The position numbers were made by a program, and so were the translations under genes. DNA of 64,000 bases. Origin: Trileptium ribeirensis (Eukaryota > Nematoda > Enoplea > Enoplida > Thoracostomopsidae). Location: contig JASANE010030034.1 in the NCBI GenBank assembly GCA_030248225.1, positions 1-64,000 of the forward strand, given 5' to 3'. The number at the start of each line of letters is the position of its first letter. Positions within the stretch are counted from its first letter, which is position 1. This document shows positions 32,961 through 45,226 of the stretch, piece by piece. A model generated the notes under the pieces. That model saw nothing but the letters and a program-made list of their open reading frames with translations, did no database searches and was not told the DNA's origin.

Positions 32961-33449
32961 CCGTCACTGATTCCTCCATTTTATAGCAATTCTGTGTCAC
33001 ATACCTGTTAATTAAAAGCTCAGACAAATCGTCATCGACCATTCAGTCAGTAGTTGAAAAGGATTAAAATTTTCGCTGGTAATCATAATAGGAAATTTAG
33101 GATAAACGATGCGTTTATAGTTATTGTTTTTCGAAACAATAATAGATCCGAACGAGATAGAGCTAGAACCTGATCTGTTTATAGTATTTAATCTGTTTCG
33201 CTCTAGGCGCGGTACGGCGTGTATTTACAGGGACTTGTGCTCTGCGAACGCACTACGTCGTATTGCAAATGTATTATAAAAATCAAAATAATAATTATTA
33301 TAAAAATAATTGCGGAATAAATCCACAACTGTTCATACTGGTCATAAAATCTGAATAGTGCTGCGTTATCGAAAACCGTGAGAAAAGAACGGAGCCATTG
33401 TTATGTGTCTCTTATTTCGGGGTCTTATTATTTCTACAGGCAGTAAATT

Positions 33450-33740
33450 TCGCACTAACACCATCTTCGTCTTAACATTTTCCTTCTTAAACTACTGTGT
33501 ATTTCGCACAGTCTTGAACAAGCTTTTGCCGTCAGCGTCGGACTAAACCTGCATCGTTTCGGTGCGAGCCTCGTGCGCTAGCCACTGCGCTATCTGGGAG
33601 CTGTTGTTGCTCGGCTCTCTAAGGAACTTAACAATGCGAGCGAACAACACACGTGTAAATGCATGCTGCACGACAAACTCTGTTAGTGCATCGCTTGTCT
33701 CATGTACGCATTGACAAATGTGTCAATCTAAATATGAAGG
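33450..33740 (-). mobile_element. tRNA-derived SINE
   Basis: On the minus strand, from about 33735: AATGCGTACATGAGACAAGC (leader), GTGTTGTTCGCTCGC, GAGAGCCGAGCAACAAC, then the tRNA-like head GCTCCCAGATAGCGCAGTGG and CTAGCGCACGAGGCTCGCAC, then a B-box region GCAGGTTTAGTCCGACGC. The head matches 8925-8997 and the body matches 11040-11112 (minus). The far end has AACCCTTCATA, like the terminal repeat of the 8781-9056 element. Confidence 0.65.
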
Positions 33741-34525
33741 GTTAATAGCTAGCTCCATATAATCGTAAACCTTAAAGTACTAAACTTATGTTTTATTATT
33801 CAAACGCATATATGAATATGTAGAAAAAGTATGATGTGATAACGCATTAAGTTATCCGAAAAGTGCTGACTGTGTGATGTGCAGCGCCAAAATATTGTAA
33901 ACTTGAGCTGATTTTTATTTGACTCCAACGTGTGAGCATTGTTGATATCAAAGAACATGGTAGCTTGGACGAGAACACGATAAGCGTAGCATTTATAATG
34001 ATAACTCATAAATGTTATCGTTACTTATTGTTTTGTTCATTCGCAACGGCGAAAGAGAAAACTCAGCTAATTTTTATGCGCACATATTTTTCCAATCTTG
34101 AAGTGAATGTTTTCACACATTCCAATCCGAACGATATATCAAACAGTTTAGGACACTATTCGGTACATCGTTATATCGCTATGTATAAACAAATTCAGTC
34201 AATGTTTTACTCAGACCTAGAATTGTCATCTTCGTAATTTAATTAAGGCTTACTGTTACATTATAATTTGTCGTGCGCTAAAACAACGTTGCTCAGTGAC
34301 TGGTTGAAAAAATTTGCATTCGTTCTGGCTCAGAAAGCAGAGCAAAAAATCGCTATTTGAAGAGCTTCTGTTTTGCAAGTCCGAAGCCTATAAACTATTT
34401 CATATTGTATTTCAAAAACTCTAGTGCAGCATTAAGTTATAATGAATTATTTGTCGTATGATTTGTTCCAATATTCCCATATTTTCCCTGCTTGTTCGCT
34501 GTTCCAGTAACCCCTGTAACCCTTC
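33741..34525. other. No gene seen
   Basis: A 101-codon ORF at 33932-34237 has no recognised domain or signal and stands alone; not called. Confidence 0.4.
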
Positions 34526-34907
34526 AAACTATTAATGCTTATTAATGTATCGTATTTCAAAAACAGAGTGCATTATTCAGAATAAATTATATTTAGCCCT
34601 GATTTGTTGCTGCTTATGGCTGAAAGTATAATTTGCTTTAAATGTCCACCATGAAGTATGTTAATATACATCTTGGTTGAGTTAAGCTGAATTTAAAAAA
34701 TTAGTTGCAACTTTATTATTTCGTACATGAATATGTGTAAAAATAGTATAGTTGCAACTAATTTTCTTAACTCATCCCAATATGTATGTTAATATTTCAT
34801 GGTGCACATTTAAAACAAATTATATTTTCAGTCATAAGCAGTAACAAATCAAAACACACTGTCGGTACGCAAAATTAATTCCATACATTAATAAGCATTA
34901 ATAGTTT
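34526..34907. repeat. 382-bp palindromic (foldback) element
   Basis: AAACTATTAATGCTTATTAA at 34526 is the inverse of TTAATAAGCATTAATAGTTT ending at 34907. The match continues inward: TTGTTGCTGCTTATG / CATAAGCAGTAACAA, TGCTTTAAATGT / ACATTTAAAACA, and AAATTAGTTGCAACT / AGTTGCAACTAATTT near the centre (about 34716). Arms of ~175 bp, small loop. No ORF. Confidence 0.9.
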
Positions 34908-36184
34908 AAAGAGGCTAGTTACATCTGATCAATACTTTTCTTGCGACACTACGAATTTGCTCAGGTCTACTTTACCAAACTTAGGTGAGTAATGTTTTGA
35001 AAGATTTTGTTAAAATCATCACTGCAACATTAGACATTCCATGAGCTTCTATTAAAAGGTAGTCTGTGCGATATTTTGTTTTCATTATCGTATTGGCAAC
35101 CATTGGCATAAATGTTGCTGGTGGGAGAGGGCCACCCCTTCCCCGACTTTTTTAGTCCAACTCATAACCGATGCACACCGGTGATTCAACACGATGAAAT
35201 GGATTTTGGTAGAATGTAAAGACGAATAATATCAAGAAGAGCCGGATGTAAAACTGTTTCTGTACACGAATTCTGCAAACTGATCAAACATAAGATCACT
35301 GTGAAATGTTTTTATAGGAACAATCTCCACTTTTCCGGACAGATTAACACTCTTGTTTCCGATGCGTTATCTTATTGTCTGAATCAGTCGTGCAGTCTCA
35401 ATAATGTGTAACAATTTGCAAGTAGCTAAAGCTCGGATAGCGATTGCAAATAAATATCTGTATGATTATATTATCATAGATAACTATATATCCCAAAGTG
35501 CTTTTCACAGTAGCGTCCGCTCATTTTCGTTCTAAATGTACATAGTAATTAACTTAAACGATTGATATTGCCACAACAATAATTTATTAGTGCTAATGTA
35601 TATTTTACACATTCATTTACTTGAAGAATTGCCTGCAGAAATAATAGACTCAAAGCTTCATCTCCGGTTCCTATTGTGGTTAATAAATAGTTAACAGTTA
35701 TCTTTAAGGATTTGCTTGTCAGTGTTCATAAAATTATATATATTTAAAATTTTTTATTATTGTATAACAGATGCCCATAGTTCTTATATAGTCTCAATGC
35801 AGTTCTGAAAATTGCAAACCAAACAGCGCATTTATTATATACAACTGCATAAAATCAGAATACATTAGAATAGATGTAATTTGTAACACTATAAACAGGT
35901 TTTACGTAAAGTATAACTAAAGCAGGATTTACAAGTACGCATCTGTTTAGAGCACCGGTTTAGGCTCTACCCCGGCTCAAAATATCGAAATAAAACAGTG
36001 ACCAATGACCCTGTTACCACTATGTGAGGAGTATTTTGGAACCAAAATACCACTGAATTAGGCGACAGGCGTAAACTTAGATCATTAATTACGAATATAT
36101 ACTAATTGTTTTATTTATCGTTTCAGACGTTACCATATGTATAGTTCTTAATTATACTTATTCACCCTGATTCTTATTAGCGAT
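34908..36184. other. No gene seen
   Basis: AT-rich spacer, no supported features. Confidence 0.5.
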
Positions 36185-36340
36185 ATGCCTCAGAAATTTG
36201 CTACAAATTTGTCGGGAGTTGAAAAGCGTAAGCCTAAAACAGTAAAGGATGCTCAGCATGAAGCCATCGAGAAATCTTCGCGCATGACTGATTTTAGTTT
36301 TCTGCCGATTACACTAATACAAATTTATTCAGTTCTTTAG
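36185..36340 (+). pseudogene. Fragment resembling N-terminus of a hAT/ZMYM-type transposase
   Basis: A 51-codon ORF starting at ATG 36185 and ending TAG 36338-36340. The pattern LSGVEKRKPKTVKDAQHEAI, then a short helix and MTDFSFLP, is like the SGA-x-KRK-x-K-x(4)E...LTSFF start of hAT-derived (DUF4371-type) transposases and their domesticated relatives. No zinc finger or catalytic region follows. Either a relic or the first exon of something undetected. Assignment rests on a short pattern. Confidence 0.4.
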
Positions 36341-36639
36341 ATACATACAAGGCTTTACATTTACTGAAATGTTCCGCTTCTGAAACGCGTTCATACGACT
36401 CAAGAATGAGAATTCATTAAGCGTCGTCCGCACAGCATGCTTGCTAGCGTTCGCAGAACATTCGCACACATGTTTATAATAAGGTAGAACATTAACATAA
36501 GAAATGAATAACGTAAGGGCAGAAAGGGGGTAATACCTCGCCTCTTACATCTGCCTATGTATCAAACAATTTATAGTGTATTCATATTAAATACAACAAT
36601 TTTGGCAAGGAAACATTGATACAAATTATTTTGGTTAAG

Positions 36640-36960
36640 TAAAATAGAAACAGAAGGGGGGTACATCCACTCCACTAATATTACAAGGACCTCTGGTTCC
36701 CAGCCGAGTCCATCAGGTACAGGCGGCCGGGTTGTACATGCGGCCATCACAGAGGCTTTCACCGACGACGGTGGCCCCCAAACACACGTAGAACAGCAAA
36801 TTACCGGCGGGGAGCCGTCCGAAAAAAATTTCTGCAGATCCGTCTTACTAAGAAACTCTATCGGAAGATGATCAGGTATACTGGATCGAAAAAGGCCCGG
36901 CGGGTGCCCAAAATAGAGATGCTTTCGCAAGCGCTTCCGCTAGAGAACGTGATGGATTAA
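36640..36960. other. GC-rich island with long open frames on both strands
   Basis: A minus-strand ORF of 119 codons (36571-36930; it includes the stretch CCSTCVWGPPSSVKASVMAA) and a plus-strand frame (about 36648-36870; SQPSPSGTGGRVVHAAITEA) overlap. GC-rich and CpG-rich against AT-rich flanks. Neither product is recognised. Probably a transposon fragment or an isolated exon of an unknown gene. Confidence 0.3.
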
Positions 36961-37614
36961 CGCGTCATTTCAATCTCTCACCCACCACAACGACGCTTTT
37001 AACAACGCAACAATGAAAGTACGGTTAAATTTTGTAGCGTTTCCTTACGGGAAAGCGGCAATGAAAAATCAAATCATATGCACCCATGAGACGTACCAAC
37101 GAGTAATAACTGCAAAATAATGTATTGCTGGGAACACAATCACCGTGGTATCGAAAATCTGGTACTGGCTCTAAAACACGTAGTTGCTGCTATCGGTAAA
37201 TTCAAGTACGCATTACACACATAATACACCAACATACGTATATATAAATTAATGACACCGTCAGATACGAAGGTTTTGGTCCAGCACCACCAACTCCATT
37301 TGAAATACCTTATCGGCATCATTGCATAACCAAAATTTATAAACAAAGTACATAAGAAATAAAATATCAGACAATATCAAAGACATAATCGAAAATAATA
37401 AATTACTATATAAATCTTAATGACAGCGTTTTAAACACTATGGGAACTGAAATCAAAAACATTTTAAAAACAAAACAAAAAATCGAACTGTTGTGCGTCT
37501 GATATTTTCTTCAACACTCTACAAGCTCGTAGCAAAGCCTGGAAACACATTAATCCCAGAGTGATAACAGGTCATGTACCCCGAGTCAATTAACGTAAAA
37601 ATATTTATTCTCAC

Positions 37615-37746
37615 CCTTTGATCCAACAAAACAGTAGCCAATTAACGCCTTCGAGCTGATAGTCGCGCAGTACGTTTCCGTTTTTAAACACCAAGCCTTC
37701 GCCGTCCATCTTTTTCCATTGCTGAAACCGATGGCTTCTTCCATGG
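37615..37746 (-). pseudogene. CHD first ATPase exon, copy A (frameshifted)
   Basis: Reverse-complement copy of 54378-54508. It has one extra base (132 versus 131 nt; CCATTGCTGAAACC against CCATTGTGAAACC), which breaks the frame before the conserved [11 protein letters not shown]. Confidence 0.8.
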
Positions 37747-38065
37747 CTAAATTAATAAAATCATCAATACACCTAGATATCTAATTTCTTAAAATTATAA
37801 TTTTTTAGTAAAATTGTCCAATAAAGATTACCTAAAAGGCAATTATACATAGGGTTGCAGCTATGCCGCGAAAAATACGACATAAAAATAGAATTGCAAT
37901 TCGAAAGTCCCACAAATTCAACTACGACGTAAATATTTCAAATACGACCTGGCATAGACGTACTGCTTTAGCTGCTTATTCTCAATCGTTCATTTAGATA
38001 ACAAAAATCTAGATTTCAGTCGAGAAAATTCTGTCCATATGCAAAACAAAACCTGCCCTGTGTAC

Positions 38066-38400
38066 CTTCTCTAGTACTGGAACCTTTGACCGTCTCTCGA
38101 ATGCACGAATTTTGTGTTGATCAATATCTTGTGCCAGCTCCCATGTTGCTTCATCGTACGATAACCCAGCCCATTTCACTAAGTAATGCACGACTTGTGG
38201 CTTCGTTGTAGCAATCTCCATTTGTTCGTTCGTAATTCCTGTCTCTCTGGGACAATCTGATTTCGTAGATGTTGGTTGTAAACTGCAGCGACTATCACTA
38301 GTGTTCCTCCCATTGTCAGCTGGAATCGGCGACATACTATCGACGTCCCCGCAAATGCGCGATATCATACAGTCCAATACACGACGAACTTCGCAGGCTA
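38066..38400 (-). pseudogene. CHD chromodomain exon, copy A (intact sequence, wrong orientation)
   Basis: Inverse of 53724-54058 and nearly identical at protein level (SDCPRE here, SDCSRE in D). Splice sites are preserved, but the following exon in this orientation is frameshifted and no downstream ATPase exons exist on this strand. Confidence 0.8.
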
Positions 38401-39439
38401 CTGAAAATAATGATACAGTATGCTGGTTCTGTCACAATAAGACAACATTGAAAGCTAATTTCATATTTCTAGTCATAATGCGGTCGACAAAGAAATGAAG
38501 TTTTTTTTCTTCACGCAGCATTAAAAAAATTGTAAAATCTACAAAAAAAATTCGATACATTTTTGCTTTATACATAAAAAACTATAAAATAAGATATTGA
38601 TTCTTAAAATAAGAACTTCTTTTCATCAAAACCAAATAAGATACGGGGTAAAGCATGCAAGCACACAAGTCCCATCCTGTTATCCAAAACAGAAATATAC
38701 AATGCCGCGCCCGCGCCACTCAAAAACATTATAAAGAATCGAAGGAATGATGACAATCGCTGTTTTCGATTAATTCTATTTTAGCTATTGGTTTCCTAAG
38801 CCACGGTGTTAATTATGTATTTTGTCTACTATGTGATTTATTAGTAAACTGTCACATTATTTATGTACCACACTCTGATTTTTGTTAACGATTGAAAGCG
38901 CCTACAATACGCTATAATCAAACAATCAGGTTTTAACCAAATTGCATTAAGTTGCCGATGCATTATCTTGGAATCGATTACTTCTGAATGTTTCTTCGGC
39001 TGACTGAAACATCAGTTTCGACAATATATGCCTCTCAGGACTGTTATTGAAGGTGTCATACTACTTTGTATAATATGTTAATAATTCAAGGACTCTGCTT
39101 AATAATCATCTACAAAGTTATCGGGCGAAGACATTCTGATATATCGAATCCCTAGAAATTCCCGAATAACTTTGCGTACATGAAGGTATCGGTCATGAAG
39201 GTTTCCGAAGAGTTCAACGAGGAATTCTAAGGCATCCATCTGCTCAGAAACAAAAGTAGTTGTTTTTATAGCGGTATATCACCCATTATCCCAAATTGTC
39301 AGTTTGAGGCCCGCAAATATGACTTTAGCTGGCGCAATCATTTCTGTCCCCTGCTGGGCGTTACCTTGAGACGATTACCGCTGCGCACAGATTCTGAAAA
39401 TTGTACGCCGAACAGAGCACCTTCTACGAGTCAAGAGAT

Positions 39440-40750
39440 GTACAACACTATGATCTTTTTTACAAAAGAGAAATAAATCAGACGGTGCCAGCTACATCTC
39501 GCTACTCAATACTGCATTCAAAGTACTAAACGCAAAGATAATCAGTTCAAGCAACATCGTCAGTGAGAAGTTCAAGCAAGGCCAGCAATGTGGCTTCCGT
39601 CCCTGTCGATCATATTTTGCACATGTGACTGGTATTCTAAACTCGACATGAATAGAGGCAACCCATTGAGATAACACTCGCCGATTTTAAGACAGCCTTC
39701 GACTCTGTTCACAAGCCGTCGCTGTGTAAAATCGCGAAAGCGGACGGGCGCATAATCAATGTGTTTTAGCAACCATATAGCTCAGCGCGGATCAGCAACC
39801 ACATGTAAGCTCCGTCCGAAGTCAAATCTGTCGTGTAGTAGAATACTATTATATCCCCGATGCTGTTCAACTTCTCGATCGACTAGATAATACGAATGGT
39901 GCTTATAGACGGTGACGGAATAGTCATAATCGATACCCGCCAGTGCTTCAATGATACAGCTTATGCCGATGACGTTGCAGTCACAGTGGAATCCACATAA
40001 TAGCTGCGGTTGTTACTGTGTCGAATCGGCGCAGCCAGCGTACGTGTGGAACTTGGAATCAGTGACAGCAAAACAAAGATAATGTGTTGAAGAACATGAA
40101 ACTCATCCCTGGGAGTAACATAATCGAATAAGTTCAGATTTTTCCCGAAAAGACAAATCACAGACACACGCTCCTCAAAACTGATATTAGTGCCAGAATG
40201 GCAAAGGCACGGGCTGCATTTTGTGGCTTAAGGCGACTCTGGCAAGCAACAACGGTGCCGATTAAAACAATGCTTAGCATCAACAACCTTCTGTACAATC
40301 AGTCATACTCACTGGTCTAAAACTTGGCCTGCAACAGTTTGCGACATACATTAGCTGGATGTCTTCGAAAATTTTTGTTGACCTCATTCTCGTGATCTTG
40401 TGGCTGGATCACATTACATGAGCTACAGTGTCGAATTTTCCGCGACGTACTACCAGCAGTAGCATACGTTTTGCTTATCATGTGTTCAGTATTACAGCCC
40501 CGGCAGGCAGGCCGCGACGATTAATACAGGATGCTATGCCGAACAAATGAATGCATCCACAAGGCCGTGGCTGATGACCTGGAAGCTACTTATTACGCGG
40601 AACCGCAATCTCGGGGAATTTCATACCGTCGACAGCGATAAACCTAAGTGAAAGTCATAGCCCGGTGCGCTATGAACAACACAGCAAGTATTTGTGCTGG
40701 TCCCTGAATAACCAAACAAATCGTATTCATCCTGCCGAAAACCCTATATA
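39440..40750 (+). pseudogene. Degenerate RTE-like reverse transcriptase, copy A
   Basis: Fragments in several frames with stops: SYISLLNTAFKVLNAKIISS, FKQGQQCGFRPCRS, DFKTAFDSVHKPSLCKIAK, AYADDVAVTVEST and NNLLYNQSYSLV. These are RT motifs 1-5 of non-LTR elements (ISLL..., CGFRPGRS, DFxxAFDSV, YADD). No intact ORF. Lies antisense to the chromodomain exon. Confidence 0.75.
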
Positions 40751-42074
40751 GACAGTTCTTGATGACATGTACTCAATATGTAATCAAACAACTGAAGACA
40801 GACTATATTCTGGAAATCGAGTTCATTGACCCTAAACTCATTGGAAGCCATGAAATAGGCATGCTGGACTCAAGATACCCAAATCATTATTTCAACCTTC
40901 AAAAATACATAATACAGACCATTCTTGATGCCCTGCACACAATACATAATCAGACAAATGAAAACGCACATTTTGGAAATCGCGTTCATCGACGGTAAAA
41001 CCAGAGAAGCAACATCAAAAGGCATGAAAACGTATATTAATGCAATCAATCTGGACTTTAAATAGCAAAACCAACGTATCCAACGTGCTTTGCTTGATAA
41101 ATTAATTGGTCACCATTGTAACGTAAAAACAAGCAATATCGCAGCAAAATTTGAAATATTAAAAATATTCGGGTACACAGCGGAGTAGTCCAACAAAAGT
41201 GAGCAAAGTTGTAGATCTCGATGAGCTGATACTGTCTCCATTTTTGAAGAAGCCGGTGTCACGAGATATGCGATGCGACAGACTTACCCGTATCGCCAGA
41301 AAAAACAACCCTTAAAAACCTGTTTTTCCCATGTTGACATGAAAAATGGGTTCATTGTTGTTAGTGTTCAACTAAAGGGCACATCGTCGTCACTTTTGCT
41401 ATCGAACAAAAAAATTGTAGAAATTCGTAATTCCGAAAATGAATTATGAATGACAGCGACTGACAAAAAATAAATTTTAACGATTTTCCCACCTAGCATA
41501 CTGAGTGAAAAGTCCGCTCGCTCCGTTTCAATAAAAACTTAAAATTTTTTTCGCAAAAATCTATTTCCGAAATCAATAAAATTCGTTGAAAAAGTGCTTT
41601 TAACCTCAACAGACACGTTCTTCGACGTTGCTATTTATTTATTTATTGACCAATTGTATCCGTATCATGTTTCGTTAAAAACTGGGCTTCGAAAATTTTT
41701 AAATTTCGAAAATTCCGGTTCAACCGCCCCCGTGCACACACCCTGACAGAATTCAGTGCCCACTGGTTCCGAACCAGCCTCTCCGCAGGTCCCCGCCCTT
41801 GACAGCAAATAGAAACCAGATATTATTAATGTACGATGTAGATTTGCAAAATGTGCGTTTTCATTGTCCTGATTATGATTCGTGCAGGGCATCAAGAATG
41901 GTCTGTATTATGTATTTTTGAGAAAGGTTGAAATAATGATTTGGGTATCTTGAGTCCAGCATGCCTATTTCATGGCTTCCAAATGAGTTTAGGGTCATGA
42001 ACTTGATTTCCAGAATATAGTCTGTCTTCCAGTCGTTCAATTACATATTGAAGACATGTCATCAAGAACTGTCT

Positions 42075-43380
42075 ATATAGGGTTTTCTGCAGGATGAATA
42101 CGATTTGTTTGGTTATCCAGGGACCAGCACAAATACTTGCTGTGTTGTTCATAGCGCACCGGGCTATGACTTTCACTTAGGTTTATGGCTGTCGACGGTA
42201 TGATAATTCCCCGTGATCGCGGTTTCGCGTAATAAGCAGCTTTCAGGTCATCAGCCACGGCCTTGTGGATGCATTCATTTGTTCGGCATAGCATCCTGTA
42301 TTAATCGTCGCGGCCTGCCTGCCGGGGCTGTAATACTGAACACATGATAAGCAAAACGTATGCTACTGCTGGTAGTACGTCGCGGAAAATTCGACACTGT
42401 AGCTCATGTAATGTGATCCAGCCACAAGATCACGAGAATGAGGTCAACAAAAATTTTCGAAGACATCCAGCTAATGTATGTCGCAAACTGTTCCTGGCGA
42501 AGTTTTAGACCAGTGAGTATGACCGATTGTACAGAAGGTCGATGATGCTAAGCATTGTTTAAATCGGCACCGTTGTTGCTTGCCACAGTCGCCTTAAGTC
42601 AAACAATCCAGCCCGTGCCTTTGCCATTCCGGCACTAAAATCAGTTTTGAGGAGCGTGTGTCTGTGATTTGTCTTTTCGGGAAAATCTGAACTTATTCGA
42701 ATTAGCGTTACTCCCAGGGATGAGTTTCATGTTCTTCAACACATTATCTTTGTTTTGCTGTCACTCATTCCAAGTTCAGCATGTACGCTGGCTGCGCCTA
42801 TTTGACACAGTAACAACCGCAGCTATTATGTGGATTCCACTGTGACTGCAATGTCATCGGCATAAGCTGTATCATTGAAGCACTGGCGGGTATCGATTAT
42901 GACTATTCCGTTACCGTCTATAAGCACCATTCGAATTATCTAGTCGATCTAGAAGTTGAACAGCATCGGGGATATAATAGCATTGATCAACATGACAGAT
43001 TTGACTCCGGACGGAGCTTACATGTGGTTGCTGATCCGCGCTGAGCTATATGGTTCCTAAAGCATATTGATCATGGCGCCCGTTCGCTTTTGCTATTTTA
43101 CACAGCGACGGCTTGTGAACAGAGTCGAAGGCTGTCTTAAAATCGGCGAGAGTCATCCTCAATGGGTTGCCTCTATTCATGTCGAGTTTAGAATACCAGT
43201 CACATGTGCAAAATATGATCGACAAGGACGGAAGCCACATTGCTGGCCTTGCTTGAACTTCTCACTGACGATGTTGCTTTAACTGATTATCTTTGCTTTT
43301 AGTACTTTGAATGCAGTATTGAGTAGCGAGATGTAGCTGGCACCGTCTGATTTATTTCTCTTTTGTAAAAAAGATCATAG
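42075..43380 (-). pseudogene. Degenerate RTE-like reverse transcriptase, copy B
   Basis: Inverse copy of 39440-40750, with further frame breaks. LADFKTAFDSVHKPSLCKIA is readable on the minus strand around 43100-43160. Confidence 0.7.
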
Positions 43381-44431
43381 TGTTGTACATCTCTTAACTC
43401 GTAGAAGGTAACTCTGTTCGGCGTACAATTTTCAGAATCTGTGCGCAGCGGTAATCGTCTCAAGGTAACGCCCAGCAGGGGACAGAAATGATTGCGCCAG
43501 CTAAAGTCATATTTGCGGCCTCAAAACTGACAATTTGGCAGAATGGGTGATAGACCGCTATAAAAACAACTACTTTTGTTTTCTGAGCAGATGGATGCCT
43601 TAGAATTCCTCGTTAAACTCTCCGGTAACCTTCATGACCGATACCTTCATGTACGCAAAGTTATTCGGGAATTTCTAGGGATTCGATATATCAGATATGT
43701 CTTCGCCCGATAACTTTGTAGATGATTATTAAGCAGAGTCCTTGAATTATTAACATATTATACAAAGTAGTATGACACCTTCAAAAACAGGCCTGAGAGG
43801 CATATATTGTCGAAACTGATGTTTCAGTCAGCCGAAGAAACATTCAGAAGTAATCGATTTTAAGATAATGAATCGGTAACTTACTGCATTTTGGTTAAAA
43901 CCTGATTGTTTGATTATAGCGTATTGAGGCGCTTTCAATCGTTAACAAAAATCAGAGTGTGGTACATAAATAATGTGACAGTTTACTAATAAATCACATA
44001 GTAGACAAAAGACATAATTAACACCGTGGCTTAGGAAACCAATAGCTAAAATAGAATTAATCGAAAACAGCGATTGTCATCATTCCTTCTATTCTTTATA
44101 ATGTTTTTGAGTGGCGCTGGTGCGGCATTGTATATTTCTGTTTTGGATAACAGGATGGGACTTGTGTGCTTGCATGCTCTACCCTGTATCTTATTTTGTT
44201 TTGATGAAAAGAAGTTCTTATTTTAAGAATCAATATCTTATTTTTATAGTTTTTTATGTAGAAAGCAAAAATGTATCGAATTTTTTTTGTAGATTTTACA
44301 ATTTTTTTTAATGCTGCGTGAAGAAAAAAAACTTCATTTTTTTGTCAACCGCATTATGACTAGAAATATGAAATTAGCTTTCAATGTTGTCTTATTGTGA
44401 CAGAACCAGCATACTGTATCATTATTTTCAG

Positions 44432-44770
44432 TAGCCTGCGAAGTTCGTCGTGTATTGGACTGTATGATATCGTGCATTTGCGGGGACGTCGATAGTATGT
44501 CGCCGATTCCAGCTGACAATGGGAGGAACACTAGTGATAGTCGCTGCAGTTTAGAGTCAACATTTACTAAATCAGATTGTTCCAGAGAGACAGGAATTAC
44601 GAATGAAGAAATGCAGATTGTTAGAATGAAGCCACAAGTCGTGCATTACTTAGTGAAATGGGCTGGGTTATCGTACTATGAAGCAACATGGGGAGCTGGC
44701 ACAAGATATTGATCAAGACACAAAATTCGTGCATTCGAGAGACGGTCAAAGGTTCCAGTACTTAGAGAAG
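44432..44770 (+). pseudogene. CHD chromodomain exon, copy B (frameshifted)
   Basis: Copy of 53724-54058 in the same orientation, with an extra G after ACATGG (about 44690) that changes TWELAQD into a stop-bearing frame, plus other small insertions (GATCAAGACACAAA, CTTAGAGAAG). Many substitutions too (NEEMQIVRMKPQ). Confidence 0.8.
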
Positions 44771-45095
44771 GTACACAGGGCAGGTTTTGTTTTGCATATG
44801 GACAGAATTTTCTCGACTGAAATCTAGATTTTTGTTATCTAAATGAACTATTTAGAATAAGCAGCTAAAGCAGTGCGTCTATGCGAGGTCGTATTTGAAG
44901 ATATTTATGTCGTAGTTGAATTTGTGGGACTTTCGGGATTGCCAGTCTATTTTTATGTCGTATTTTTGGCGGCAGAAGTGCAACCCCGTGTGTAGTTGCC
45001 ATTTTAGGTAATCTTTATTGGACAATTTTACTAAAAAATTATAATTTTAAGAAATTAAATAATATTGAGGCGTATTAACGATTTTATTAATTTAG

Positions 45096-45226
45096 CCATG
45101 GAAGAAGCCATCGGTTTCACAATGGAAAAAGATCGATTTCGAAGGCTTGGTGTTTAAAAACGGAAACGTACTGCGCGACTATCAGCTCGAAGGCGTTAAT
45201 TGGCTACTGTTTTGTTGGATCAAAGG
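45096..45226 (+). pseudogene. CHD first ATPase exon, copy B
   Basis: 131 nt, same length and frame as D (54378-54508), with a changed stretch (KKIDFEGLVF for [10 protein letters not shown]). Open by itself, but preceded by a broken chromodomain exon and followed by copy C in inverse orientation. Confidence 0.75.

Noticed and set aside
33932..34237. 101-codon ORF as a gene
   Set aside because: No domain, signal peptide, splice context or compositional support.
44455..44712. Second functional chromodomain gene on the + strand
   Set aside because: The frame breaks after TW and the following sequence turns into the inverted copy C; no downstream ATPase.
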